A stretch of 64,000 nt of DNA. It comes from Pseudonocardia sp. DSM 110487. Its GTDB lineage: Bacteria; Actinomycetota; Actinomycetes; Mycobacteriales; Pseudonocardiaceae. The position numbers and the translations under genes were made by a program. Positions 41,369-50,824 of the stretch are shown in pieces. The notes under the pieces were generated by a model. That model had not been told where the DNA came from and did not search any database. It worked only from the letters and a program-made list of their open reading frames with translations. How positions within the stretch are numbered: the first letter of the stretch is position 1; every line of letters starts with the position of its first letter. The DNA is taken from the NCBI RefSeq assembly GCF_019468565.1, contig NZ_CP080521.1, forward strand, positions 1,426,001-1,490,000, in the 5' to 3' direction.

Positions 41369-42475
41369 GTGATCTCCGCAGTCGTGATGACCGAACCGGA
41401 CGCGCCTCTCGAGTTGCAGACGTTCGACCGGCCCGATCTCGAGCCCGGCGCGGTCCTGCTGAAGACCCTCGGCAGCGAGGTCTGCGGCACGGATGCGCAC
41501 CTGTGGAAGGGGCAGCTCGCCGGTGTGCCGTACCCGATCATCCCGGGGCACGTCAGCGTCGGGCAGATCGCCGCGCTCGGCCCCGTGCACCCGACGACCG
41601 GCGTGGTGCGGGACGTGTCCGGGGCGCCGCTGCAGGTGGGTCAGGTCGTGACCTTCCTCGACGTGTACGGGACGTGCGGCCGCTGCTGGTACTGCACCGT
41701 CGGGCACGCCACCACCCGGTGCCCGGAGCGCAAGGTCTACGGGGTCACCCTGTCGGCTCGCGACGGTCTGCTCGGCGGCTGGTCGGAGTACATCCATCTG
41801 AAGCCGGGCGTCCACGTGATCCCGCTGCCCGCGGAGCTCGACTGGCGCGCGTTCCTCGCCGGAGGTTGCGGCATGCCCACCGCCCTGCACGCGGTGACCC
41901 TCGGCGAGGTCGCCTTCGGTGACACCGTCGTCGTCCAAGGTGCCGGACCGGTCGGCCTGTGCGCCGCCGTTCTCGCCCAGCTGCGCGGAGCGGGGCAGGT
42001 GATCGTCGTAGGCGGCCCGGAGATCAGGCTGGCCGCGGCGACCCGCTTCGGCGCCGACGCCGTCATCGACATCGGCTCGACGACGCAGGACGAGCGTCTC
42101 GCGGCGATCAGAGCGGCGACCGGTGGACGGGGAGCCGACGTCACGATCGAGGCGACCGGGGTGCCGGCGGCGGTCCCGGAAGGCATGCGGCTGACCCGGG
42201 ACGCCGGGCGGTACGTGGTCGTCGGGCAGTACACCGATGCCGGGAACGCGATGTTCAACCCGCACCTGGACCTGAACCAGAAGCACCTCGACATCCGCGG
42301 ATGCTGGGGAAGCGACGTCGGACACGTGTACCGATCGGTCCAGGTGATGGCTCGGTACGGGCGGCAGTTCCCCTGGACCGACCTCATCACCAGGCAGTAC
42401 GCGCTCGACGAGGCCCAGACCGCGCTCGAGGACGTCGCGGCACAGCGCGTGGTCAAGGCGCTCATCGTTCCCTAG
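41369..42475 (+). CDS. Zinc-dependent alcohol dehydrogenase
   Basis: A 368-residue medium-chain dehydrogenase. Catalytic Zn ligands: Cys in EVCGTDAHLW and the His in IIPGHVSVG, where the usual Glu after His is Val. The structural Zn site is GTCGRCWYCTVGHATTRCPE (four Cys). The Rossmann motif is VVVQGAGPVGLCAA. It resembles enzymes acting on sugar or aryl alcohols (Zn-dependent, L-threonine-dehydrogenase-like branch). Start: the in-frame GTG at 41360 has its ribosome site too close, whereas GTG 41369 has AGAGGAG at 10 bases, so I prefer 41369. Likely oxidises an alcohol intermediate of the imported substrate. Confidence 0.86.
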   Translation: MISAVVMTEPDAPLELQTFDRPDLEPGAVLLKTLGSEVCGTDAHLWKGQLAGVPYPIIPGHVSVGQIAALGPVHPTTGVVRDVSGAPLQVGQVVTFLDVYGTCGRCWYCTVGHATTRCPERKVYGVTLSARDGLLGGWSEYIHLKPGVHVIPLPAELDWRAFLAGGCGMPTALHAVTLGEVAFGDTVVVQGAGPVGLCAAVLAQLRGAGQVIVVGGPEIRLAAATRFGADAVIDIGSTTQDERLAAIRAATGGRGADVTIEATGVPAAVPEGMRLTRDAGRYVVVGQYTDAGNAMFNPHLDLNQKHLDIRGCWGSDVGHVYRSVQVMARYGRQFPWTDLITRQYALDEAQTALEDVAAQRVVKALIVP

Positions 42476-42579
42476 CAGGGGTGAGCAACGGATGAGCTGT
42501 CGGGTGAGCGGCCCGGGAGCACAGCATGACGAGCGCGTGGGGCGCATCGGCCCCCCGCTCACCTGAGAGAGGTACAGGC

Positions 42580-43329
42580 ATGCCAGCGGTCTTCGTCCAC
42601 GGTGTCCCCGAGACCGGCGAGGTCTGGGAGGGTCTCCGCGAACACCTCGACGGCGACTCGGTCGCCCTCGACCTGCCCGGGTTCGGAGCTCCCCGGCCGG
42701 CCGGCTTCGGCGCGACCAAGGACGAGTACGCCCAGTGGCTGGTCCAGGAGCTGCGGAGCATCGAGGGCCCGATCGACCTCGTCGGACACGACTGGGGAGC
42801 GGGCCTGGTGCTGCGGGTCGTCTCGGCACACGACGTGCCGCTGCGCAGCTGGGCCGTGGACGTGGCAGGGGTGTTCGCTCAGGACTACGTCTGGCACGAG
42901 TTCGCACAGATCTGGCAGACGCCGGAGGCGGGCGAGGCGTGGATGGCGGCCGTGCGCGCCGCCCCTCCCGGGAGCCCGGAGAGCGTGGGCGCCGTACTCG
43001 CCTCGACCGGGGTGCCCGCGGCCGAGGCAGCCGCGATGGCGGCGCGGTTCGACGCGACCATGGCGGAGTCCATCCTCGACCTGTACCGCTCGGCGCTGCC
43101 CACCGTGTGGGCCGATTGGGGAGCGGAGCTGGGCGGGCCCGCCCGGGGGCCTGGTCTGGTGCTGCAGCCGACGGCCGATCCGTTCGACGACGCAGCCGCG
43201 TCCGCGGCGATGGCGGCGCTGCTCGGGGCTCGTACCGAACCCCTCGACGGGCTCGGTCACTGGTGGATGCTGCAGGACCCGAAGGCCGGGGCGGCCGTAC
43301 TGCAGGACTTCTGGTTCTCCCTCCGTTGA
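42580..43329 (+). CDS. Alpha/beta hydrolase with Asp nucleophile (epoxide hydrolase / haloalkane dehalogenase-like)
   Basis: A 249-residue alpha/beta hydrolase. The oxyanion motif is FVHGVPETGEVWEGLR and the nucleophile elbow is VGHDWGAGLVL with Asp as nucleophile. The catalytic His is in DGLGHWWMLQDP close to the C-terminus. An Asp nucleophile points to epoxide hydrolase or dehalogenase chemistry rather than esterase. It is 104 bases after the dehydrogenase, preceded by GAGAGAGG, and followed by the GNAT gene. It probably belongs to the same catabolic unit. Confidence 0.85.
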   Translation: MPAVFVHGVPETGEVWEGLREHLDGDSVALDLPGFGAPRPAGFGATKDEYAQWLVQELRSIEGPIDLVGHDWGAGLVLRVVSAHDVPLRSWAVDVAGVFAQDYVWHEFAQIWQTPEAGEAWMAAVRAAPPGSPESVGAVLASTGVPAAEAAAMAARFDATMAESILDLYRSALPTVWADWGAELGGPARGPGLVLQPTADPFDDAAASAAMAALLGARTEPLDGLGHWWMLQDPKAGAAVLQDFWFSLR

Positions 43330-43357
43330 TCCTCGAGCACACACCAAGGAGAACACC

Positions 43358-44188
43358 GTGTCGCACGACCAGCTGGCACCTCTCGTCGCCGAAGGCACGG
43401 AGGCGCAGTTCATGTACCTCACCGAATCGAGTGCGCCGCCAGCGATCACGGCCATGCTCGGGATCGCGACCACCCGCATCGGCGGCGGTGTCGCCCTGTC
43501 GATGAAACGTGACGTGACGGGCTTCTGGAGCAAGGCGCTCGGCTTCGGCTTCGACGCGCCGATCACGGACGACCTGATCGGTGAGGTCGTGGACTTCTAC
43601 CGCGCGGAAGGAAGCCAGGGAGCGGTCATCCAGATCGCGCCATCGGTTCTGCCGCCGGACTGGGACGACATCTGTGCGCACTACGAACTGAAGCCGGACT
43701 CGCCCTGGGTGAAGCTGGCGTGCCCCATCGACGCCTTCCAGCCGGGCCGGACGCAGATGCGGGTCGGCCCGGTCGACCCTCCCGCCGCTGAGGAGTGGGC
43801 ATCGGTGATCCTCCGGGGATTCGGCATGCCCGAGGACGGGCTCGCCGAGATGCTGGCGGCGAGCGTCGACGTCCCGGGCTTCCAGCCGTTCGCGGTCTGG
43901 GACGGCGACGACATGGTCGCCGGCGCCAACCTCTTCGCCCACGGAGAGGTCGGGTCCTTGAACGCCGCCGCCACCCTTCCCGCGTACCGCAACCGCGGCG
44001 CGCAGTCGGCCCTGCTGGCGGCTCGCGCGAGCATGGCCGCGGATGCCGGCTGCCGTTGGCTGATCGCAGAGACGGGTGAGCCGGCGGAAGGTGCGACCAA
44101 CCCGTCGCTGGACAACATGCGGAGGGCCGGCCTGCGGCCGCTGTACAGCCGGCAGAACTGGATCTGGCGGCCGGACCGTCCGAGCTGA
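43358..44188 (+). CDS. GNAT-family N-acetyltransferase
   Basis: A 276-residue protein with an N-terminal region of about 130 residues and a C-terminal GNAT domain. The acetyl-CoA-binding motif A is LPAYRNRGAQSALLAARASMAADAGCRWLIAET (R/Q-x-x-G-x-G/A variant). GTG start with CAAGGAG 7 bases upstream; 28 bases after the hydrolase stop. The acceptor is unknown. The tandem-type layout resembles two-GNAT proteins in which the first copy has lost CoA-binding residues. In this context it could acylate an amine derived from the transported compound. Confidence 0.8.
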   Translation: MSHDQLAPLVAEGTEAQFMYLTESSAPPAITAMLGIATTRIGGGVALSMKRDVTGFWSKALGFGFDAPITDDLIGEVVDFYRAEGSQGAVIQIAPSVLPPDWDDICAHYELKPDSPWVKLACPIDAFQPGRTQMRVGPVDPPAAEEWASVILRGFGMPEDGLAEMLAASVDVPGFQPFAVWDGDDMVAGANLFAHGEVGSLNAAATLPAYRNRGAQSALLAARASMAADAGCRWLIAETGEPAEGATNPSLDNMRRAGLRPLYSRQNWIWRPDRPS

Positions 44189-44282
44189 GCACCGATGAGC
44201 ACCGGCGAGCACCCGCGCGGTCTGGCAGGCGGTCAGCGCCGCGGCCGATCGTGGACGACATCGGATCGACCAGGAGGTTGGG

Positions 44283-45710
44283 ATGTCGGAAGTCGTCGTG
44301 CTGGGCGCAGGGCCCACCGGTGTGACCGCCGCGATGCTGCTCGCCGCGGAGGGCCACCGCGTCACGCTGCTGGAGCGTGACAGCGGAGCGCCCGTCGGTG
44401 GCGCCGAGGAGATCGTGGCCGGCTGGCGGCGGCCCGGCGTCAACCAGTTCCGGCAGCCGCATGCGCTGCTGCCGCGCGTGCGGGAGGTCCTGGAGCAGGA
44501 GCTGCCCGCTGTGCTCGAGGAGATCACCGCACTCGGTGCCCGCCCGCACAACATGATCACCGGCGCGCAGGCGCTGCCCGCCATCGGCGGGCCGCGCCCC
44601 GGCGACAGCCGGTACGACACCGTCAGGGCCCGCAGGGCACTCCTGGAGGCTGCGCTCGGCGCGGTCGCGGCCCGCACTCCCGGGCTCACCGTGCGGAGGG
44701 GCGTCACCGTGACGGCGCTGGTGCCGGGCGCGGAGCGGCTGCCGGGCAGGCCGCACGTGTCCGGTGTGCTCACGCAGCAGGGCGAGACCCTGCCCGCCGA
44801 CCTGGTGGTGGACGCTGGCGGCCGCAACTCCCCGATGACGAAGCTGCTGGGCGCGCTCGGCGGACCGCGCCCGCACGAGGAGCGCGCCGAGGACGGGTTC
44901 CTGTTCTACGGCAGGCACTTCCGCGCGCGGGACGGCGTGCTGCCGGGCCCACTCGACTGGCAGGGGTTCCAGCATCCGACCCTCGCCGTCCTCCCGGTGC
45001 CCGGTGACGGCGACACGTGGGGCATCTACTTCGCCGTCTCGCCGCGCGACAGCGCAATGCGCGCGCTGAAGGAGCCGGAGGTGTGGGACCGGGCGATCGC
45101 GCTGTTCCCCGCCGTCGCGCACTGGTCGGCGGGCGAGCGGATCACCGACGTGATGGTGATGGCCGGAACCGAGAGCCGACGCCGCTCACTCGTCGTCGAC
45201 GGGATCCCGGTGGCGACCGGTGTGATCAGCGTCGGCGACGCGTGGGCGACGACCAACCCGATCTTCGGGATGGGCACGGCGATGGGTCTCGTGCATGCGC
45301 AGCTCCTGCGGGAGGCGGCGCGCGACGTGGGCCTGGACGATCCGGAGAAGCTGGCACAGCGGTTCGACGAGGACACCGACAGCGCCCTGATGCCCTACTA
45401 CCGGTTGCTGCAGGGATGGGACGCGAATCGGCTGGCGGAGATCGACGCGGAGATGCGCGGCGAGCGGTACACCGCCGGTGACGAGACGTGGGCGATCGCC
45501 ACGGCGCTGGACGCGGCCAAGCTCACCGACCCCGAGCTGCTGCGCGCGCTGGCCGACCTCGGCTCCGTACTGGCCACCCCCGATGAGGTGCTCGGCAGGC
45601 CCGGACTGGTGGAGAAGATCGTCGCGGCAGGCCAGGACGTGCCGCGGTTCCCGACACCCGGCCCGACCCGGGCCGAGCTGCTGGCCGCGGTCGGTCGGGA
45701 AGAGCACTGA
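44283..45710 (+). CDS. FAD-dependent oxidoreductase (PHBH-fold)
   Basis: A 475-residue flavoprotein. The N-terminal ADP-binding motif is VVVLGAGPTGVTAAMLLAAEGHRVTLLERD. The mid-region is LVVDAGGRNSP (DG-type) and the FAD-binding GD motif is VGDAWATTNPIFGMGTAMGL. The long substrate domain is rich in Arg. It resembles squalene-epoxidase-like or halogenase-related monooxygenases, without the Trp-halogenase WxWxIP box. ATG at 44283 has AGGAGGTTGGG upstream. Its stop overlaps the next gene (TGATG). It probably epoxidises or hydroxylates an intermediate in this cluster; the epoxide-hydrolase-like enzyme upstream fits such a step. Confidence 0.85.
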   Translation: MSEVVVLGAGPTGVTAAMLLAAEGHRVTLLERDSGAPVGGAEEIVAGWRRPGVNQFRQPHALLPRVREVLEQELPAVLEEITALGARPHNMITGAQALPAIGGPRPGDSRYDTVRARRALLEAALGAVAARTPGLTVRRGVTVTALVPGAERLPGRPHVSGVLTQQGETLPADLVVDAGGRNSPMTKLLGALGGPRPHEERAEDGFLFYGRHFRARDGVLPGPLDWQGFQHPTLAVLPVPGDGDTWGIYFAVSPRDSAMRALKEPEVWDRAIALFPAVAHWSAGERITDVMVMAGTESRRRSLVVDGIPVATGVISVGDAWATTNPIFGMGTAMGLVHAQLLREAARDVGLDDPEKLAQRFDEDTDSALMPYYRLLQGWDANRLAEIDAEMRGERYTAGDETWAIATALDAAKLTDPELLRALADLGSVLATPDEVLGRPGLVEKIVAAGQDVPRFPTPGPTRAELLAAVGREEH

Positions 45711-46858
45711 TGAGCGAGCCCGCCGAGTTCGACGTCGTGATCTGGGGCGCGAGCGGCTATGTCGGCAGGATCATCGCCGAGACGTTCGTGGCGCGCCGCA
45801 GCCCGATCAGATGGGCGCTCGCCGGACGGAACCTCGCTCGGCTCGCCGAGGTGCGGGACGCGGTCGGCGCGCCCGCCGACACCCCGCTCCTTGTGGCCGA
45901 CGCCGCCGATCCCGCCGCCCTGACGGCGACGCTGGACCGGACGCGGACGGTACTGAGCGCGGTGGGTCCGTACCAGGTGCACGGCTCCGGGCTCGTCGCG
46001 GCATGCGCCGAGCGAGGCGTCGACTACGTGGATCTGTCCGGCGAGCCGCGGTGGGCCCGCCGGATGATCGAGCTGCACGAGGACGTGGCCCGGCGCAGTG
46101 GGGCGCGCATCGTGTTCTCCGCGGCCTTCGACTCGGTCCCGTTCGAGCTCGGGGTGCAACTCCTCCAGGAGGCGGCTACGGCACGGTGGGGGGCACCTCT
46201 GCCGGCCGTCCGGAGCCGCGTGAGCGTCGTGGCTGGCGACGGGTTCTCCGGCGGCACCATCGCCAGCCTGGCTGCCGAGCGGGAAGCCGGTCCCGCGGGA
46301 AGCCCGGTGGTGCTCCCCGCTGGGTTCGCCGGTCCCGAGCAGCCGTTACCGACCAAGCCGGCGTTCGACGACGAGCTCGGCGTGTGGGTAGCGCCATGGG
46401 TCCTGGCCCCGATCACCCTCTGGAACCTGCACTGGTCCAATGCGCTGCGCGGGTTCGCCTGGGGCCGCGATCTCACCTACGAGGAGATGGTGGTGACCGG
46501 TCCCGGCCCCGACGGGCGGGAGACCGCCGCCGCCGTCACCGCGCTGATGGCGGACCTGCTCGACACGAACACGCGGGAGCCGGGAGAGGGGCCCGACCGG
46601 GCCTCGGGCGATGCGGCCTCCTACGCGATACAGCTGATCGGCGCAGGCGGCGAGGACCGCAGGGTGTCCACCGTGGTGACCGGGCAGGGCGACCCCGGCT
46701 ACCGATCCTCAGCACGCATCATCACGGAGGTGGTCCACGCCCTCGTCGAGGACAGGCCCGACGCGGCAGGCGGCATCTGGACACCGGGTGCGCTGCTGGG
46801 CGGCCGGCTCGTCGACCGCCTCGAGGCGGCAGCAGGTCTGACCTTCGCCGTGTCCTGA
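45710..46858 (+). CDS. Saccharopine dehydrogenase-like / trans-acting enoyl reductase family protein
   Basis: A 382-residue protein of the saccharopine dehydrogenase-like family. The Rossmann motif is VVIWGASGYVGRIIAETFVARR, followed by WALAGRNLARLAEV, VLSAVGPYQVHGSGLVAACAERGVDYVDLSGE and a C-terminal domain with GDAASYAIQLIGAG. Mycobacterial relatives act as trans-acting enoyl reductases in lipid synthesis, but many homologues are uncharacterised. The start codon overlaps the stop of the FAD enzyme, so both products probably act together. It is the last gene before the LAL regulator, which begins 53 bases downstream. Confidence 0.86.
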   Translation: MSEPAEFDVVIWGASGYVGRIIAETFVARRSPIRWALAGRNLARLAEVRDAVGAPADTPLLVADAADPAALTATLDRTRTVLSAVGPYQVHGSGLVAACAERGVDYVDLSGEPRWARRMIELHEDVARRSGARIVFSAAFDSVPFELGVQLLQEAATARWGAPLPAVRSRVSVVAGDGFSGGTIASLAAEREAGPAGSPVVLPAGFAGPEQPLPTKPAFDDELGVWVAPWVLAPITLWNLHWSNALRGFAWGRDLTYEEMVVTGPGPDGRETAAAVTALMADLLDTNTREPGEGPDRASGDAASYAIQLIGAGGEDRRVSTVVTGQGDPGYRSSARIITEVVHALVEDRPDAAGGIWTPGALLGGRLVDRLEAAAGLTFAVS

Positions 46859-46911
46859 TCACGGTGGGTCCCGACGGGTCGCGGCTCGCGCGTCGGTGTC
46901 AGACTGATCGT

Positions 46912-49638
46912 GTGCTGCTCGGACGTGCGCGAGAGAGCCGCACACTGGCCGAGCTGCTGGATTCCGCGCGATCCGGGCATGGCGGCGCCATCGTGGTGCG
47001 CGGCGAGGCCGGGGTCGGCAAGTCCGCATTGATCGACGATGCGGTGGCGAGCGCCCGCGATGTGCGGCTGTTGCGCGCCACCGGCACCGAGTTCGAGATG
47101 GAGCTGGCCTTCGCGGGGATGCACCAGCTGTGCGCACCGCTGCTCGACCGGCTCGACGGCTTGCCCGACCCGCAGCGGGAGGCGCTGGAGGTGAGCTTCG
47201 GGCAGAAGGTTGGAGCGCCGCCGGATCCGTTCCTGGTCGGTCTGGCCACCCTGACGCTGCTGTCCGACGCCGCGGAGGACGCGCCGGTGCTGTGCGTCGT
47301 CGACGACGCGCAGTGGCTGGACCGGTCGTCGGCGCGGGCCTTGACGTTCGCCGCCCGGCGGGTTGCGGACGAGCGCGTCGCGGTTCTGCTCGGCGTGCGC
47401 GAGACCGGCCGTCCGCTCGAGGTCGACGCGCTGCCCGGCCTCCCGGTCGGGCCACTGCCCGAGGCCGAGGCGCGCGCCCTGCTCGCCGCGGCGATCCGCG
47501 TGCCGCTGGACGAGCAGGTGCGCGACCGGATCGTCGCGGAGTCGCGGGGCAACCCACTGGCCCTGCTCGAGCTCGCGGCCGTGTCGGCCCCTGCCGGGCT
47601 GGCCGGCGGATTCGGGGTGTCCGCACCGAGCGCGGGTCCCGTCGAGGACCTGTTCCACCGGCGAATCGAGGAGCTTCCCGCCGAGACCCGCCGGCTGCTG
47701 CTCGTCGCGGCCGCCGAGCCGCTCGGTGACCCGCTCCTGTTGTGGCGCGCCGCGCAGCGCTTGGGCGTCGCCGTCGCGGCCGCCGCACCCGCCGAGGACG
47801 CCGGCCTGCTGGAGATCGACAGGCGAGTGCGCTTCCGGCACCCGCTGGTGCGGTCAGCGGTCTACCGCGCGGCCTCGCCCACCGAGCGCCGCCGGGTCCA
47901 TGGCGCGCTCGCGGAGGTGACCGACGAGCGCCTCGATCCCGATCGCCGCGCCTGGCACGGCGCGCAGGCGGCGGCAGGGCCGGACGAGGAGGTGGCGGCT
48001 GAGCTCGTCGGTTCGGCAGGGCGGGCGCGCCTGCGCGGAGGGCTCGCGGCCACCGCCGCGTTCCTCGAGCGAGCGGCGGCCCTGTCACCCGATCCGCAGC
48101 GGCGCGTCGAGCGGCTGCTCGACGCGGTGGAGTCCTGGCTCGCGGCCGGCGCTCCCGACGAGGCGGACGACCTGCTCGCGACCGTCAACGAGGACGCTCT
48201 GGCGCCCCTCCTGCGCGCTCGCACCGAGCTGCTGCGCGGGCGGCTGGCGCTGTTCACGCGCCGCAGCTTCGACGCCCCGGCCCCGCTGCGCCGGGCGGCG
48301 CGACGGCTCGAGTCCATCGACGTCGAGGCGGCGCGGGAGACGCATCTGGACGCGCTGCTCGCCGCTCTCATCGTCGGTCCGCTCGGCGGGGACGTGCCGG
48401 CTGCCGCGACGGCGGCCCGACTCGCGCCCGCCGCGTCCGGTCCTCCCCGCACGGTGGACCTCCTCGTGGACGGCGTCGCCGCGTTGCTGCAGGGCGAACG
48501 CGCGACGGGCACGCCTCTGCTGCAGGAAGCATTGGCCGATACCGACGGTGCCGCCTGGACGCACCGGCCGATGCTGGTCGCGCTGGTCGCCCTCGAGATG
48601 TGGGACATGGACGCCTACGTCCGCATCCTCGACCTGAACGCCGAGCGGGCACGGGCCGCCGGCGCGCTGACGTCGCTGCCGAACGTGCTCGAGGCGCTCG
48701 CGGGCGCGTCGGTGCCCACCGGCCGGTTCCGCACCGCGGACCTGCTCCACGAGGAGGCCGACGAGCACGCCACGTCCGCCTGCATCGCCCCGCCGACCTA
48801 CTGCGGGCTCTACCTCGCGGCCCTCCGTGGTCAGGAGGAGGTGGCGACGAGCGGCATCGATGCCGTCCTGCAGGACGCGACGGCGCGCGGGGAAGGACTG
48901 CTCGTCGCGTACTCGCACTTCGCGACGGCCGTGCTGTACAACGGCCTCGCCGACTACCCGCGGGCGCTCGCGGCCGCGCGCCTGGCGTGGGACCAGCTGT
49001 CGTTCGGCTTCGTCGGGATGTTGCTGCGGGAGCTCGTCGAGGCCGCCGTCCGCGCGGGCCGGCCGGAGCTCGGCGCTGAAGCGTTCGTCGCGCTTCGCGA
49101 GGGCACCCGTGCATCGGGAACGGCGTGGGCGCTCGGCAACGAGGCGTGCTGTGCGGCGCTGCTGGCCGATGGTGAGACGGCGGACGGGCACTACCGCGAA
49201 GCGCTGGAGTACCTCGCCCGCGCCGGCGCTGACCTGGAGCTGGCCCGCGCTCGGCTGCTCTACGGGGAGTGGCTGCGGAGGGAGGGGAGGCGGGTCGATG
49301 CGCGCGAGCAGCTGCGCATCGCCCGTGAGGTGCTGACGGAGATCGGTGCCGACGGGTTCGCGCAGCGCGCGGAGCGAGAGCTGCGCGCTACGGGTCAGCG
49401 GGTCCGCCGGCAGCGCGACGCCCGCACCGTCGATGCGCTGACGCCGCAGGAGCTGCACGTGGCGCGGCTCGCCGCGACGGGTGCAGCGTCGAAGGGGATC
49501 GCGGCCGAGCTGTTCCTCAGCCCGCGCACGGTGGATGCGCACCTGCGCAGCATCTTCCGCAAGCTCGGCATCAGCTCGCGCCGCCAGCTCTGGGGAACGG
49601 TGCTGGACGAGTTGCCGCCAGATCGCGCCGCCGGCTAG
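46912..49638 (+). CDS. LAL-type LuxR regulator with NTPase domain
   Basis: A 908-residue large ATP-binding LuxR-type activator. It has Walker A GEAGVGKSAL at residues 31-40 and Walker B VLCVVDDAQWLD. A long helical TPR-like middle follows, with a C-terminal LuxR HTH, DALTPQELHVARLAATGAASKGIAAELFLSPRTVDAHL. The start is the first GTG with a sensible N-terminus (V-LLGRARES), 53 bases after the reductase gene. LAL proteins typically activate catabolic or secondary-metabolism operons. The transport/oxidation operon upstream is the obvious candidate target. The AraC-type gene downstream converges with it. Confidence 0.9.
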   Translation: MLLGRARESRTLAELLDSARSGHGGAIVVRGEAGVGKSALIDDAVASARDVRLLRATGTEFEMELAFAGMHQLCAPLLDRLDGLPDPQREALEVSFGQKVGAPPDPFLVGLATLTLLSDAAEDAPVLCVVDDAQWLDRSSARALTFAARRVADERVAVLLGVRETGRPLEVDALPGLPVGPLPEAEARALLAAAIRVPLDEQVRDRIVAESRGNPLALLELAAVSAPAGLAGGFGVSAPSAGPVEDLFHRRIEELPAETRRLLLVAAAEPLGDPLLLWRAAQRLGVAVAAAAPAEDAGLLEIDRRVRFRHPLVRSAVYRAASPTERRRVHGALAEVTDERLDPDRRAWHGAQAAAGPDEEVAAELVGSAGRARLRGGLAATAAFLERAAALSPDPQRRVERLLDAVESWLAAGAPDEADDLLATVNEDALAPLLRARTELLRGRLALFTRRSFDAPAPLRRAARRLESIDVEAARETHLDALLAALIVGPLGGDVPAAATAARLAPAASGPPRTVDLLVDGVAALLQGERATGTPLLQEALADTDGAAWTHRPMLVALVALEMWDMDAYVRILDLNAERARAAGALTSLPNVLEALAGASVPTGRFRTADLLHEEADEHATSACIAPPTYCGLYLAALRGQEEVATSGIDAVLQDATARGEGLLVAYSHFATAVLYNGLADYPRALAAARLAWDQLSFGFVGMLLRELVEAAVRAGRPELGAEAFVALREGTRASGTAWALGNEACCAALLADGETADGHYREALEYLARAGADLELARARLLYGEWLRREGRRVDAREQLRIAREVLTEIGADGFAQRAERELRATGQRVRRQRDARTVDALTPQELHVARLAATGAASKGIAAELFLSPRTVDAHLRSIFRKLGISSRRQLWGTVLDELPPDRAAG

Positions 49639-50661
49639 CTGAGACTGGCTTGCCGCTCCCGTCGGTAGGTCTGCGGGGCTCGGCCGGTCCAGCGCCGGAA
49701 CGCCCGGACGAAGCTGGATGGTTCGGCGTAGCCGAGGCGGTGGGCCACCTGCTGGGTGGTCATGCCCGCGGTGCCGAGCAGCTCCTCGGCCAGCGTCTGC
49801 CGGACCTCGTCGGCGAGCGCGCGGAACGATGACCGCTCCGCCTCGAGTCTGCGGGACAACGTCCGGGTGCTCATGCCGAGCTCGCTCGCCACCTCCGGGA
49901 GTGACAGCAGCCCTCCTGGCCTGCGGAGCATCGCGCCCCCGCACTGCACCCGTCACACCGGCGCGGGCCCGTCGCCGCGAGACCAGCTCGCGACAGACGT
50001 TCTCGTAGTTGCGTCGGGCCCACTCGTTGGCCTGCGGGAGCGGATGGTCGAGGAATGAGGCGTCGAAGCAGAGCGCGTTGTCGGGGACGCCGAAGGTCGG
50101 TGTGACGCCGAACAGGCCGACGTGTCGGGTGATGTCCTTCGGTGCCGGGTGCCGGAACCGCACGGCGGTGAACGGCAGATCGGCCCCCAGCAGGTCGTGG
50201 CCGAAGACCTTCGTCGCGGCGCTGTTGCGTTCGACCAGGAACGCGCGCACGTCGGCGGGAACGCCCTCGTCGTCGATGCTGAGCACGGCGTCGCCGTCGA
50301 CCTCGGCGAAGGAGAACGTGACGAACACCCAGCCCAGCTCGCCGTAGCGCAGTGAGACGTCGATGGCCTCCCGCACGGTGCGGCTGGTGGCGAGGGCCAA
50401 CCCCCACGTGCCGTGCATCGCCACGTGGTAGCGGCTGCCGGCCTCGATCGCGAGCCCCGGTTGTGCCGTTCCCCGATGGCGCAGCAGGTTGCGGATCACC
50501 GCGAACTCCTGGCCCGTGGTGACCTCGGCCGCCGGATCGAGCAGCGCGGCCCGCTCGATGCCGGTACCGGTCAAGCAGTCGGCGGGAGACAGCCCGTACT
50601 CCGCGCCGAGCTCGGTCAGCAACCGAACGCTGGAGGCGCTCACCGGGAGGTCGATCTGCAT
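49635..50661 (-). pseudogene. AraC-family regulator disrupted by a one-base frameshift
   Basis: The N-terminal part from ATG 50661 is an arabinose-binding-like (Arabinose_bd) domain: LPVSASSVRLLTELGAEYGL, AGSRYHVAMHGTWGLALATSRTVREAI, then NYENVCRELVSRRRAR. It leaves frame at a run of five C on the plus strand (49936-49940). In the next frame the HTH continues: MLRRPGGLLSLPEVASELGMSTRTLSRRL, GYAEPSSFVRAFRRWTGRAPQTYRRE. Removing one G of that run gives one continuous protein of about 341 residues. It could be a sequencing error, a true inactivation or phase variation. It converges with the LAL gene, overlapping by four bases. Confidence 0.85.
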
Positions 50662-50824
50662 GCCCGTTGCCGTCCTCCCGCCGACCGCGACGGGTGGCGG
50701 AAAATGACAATACCTCGGCGTCCGTTGTCCTGGAGCGGGAGCGGGGACGTCACTAGCGTCCGGCGGGCCGGCATCCCGCGGCGACCGCGACGGCGGTCCG
50801 ACCTGACCGAGAAAGGCACCGGAA

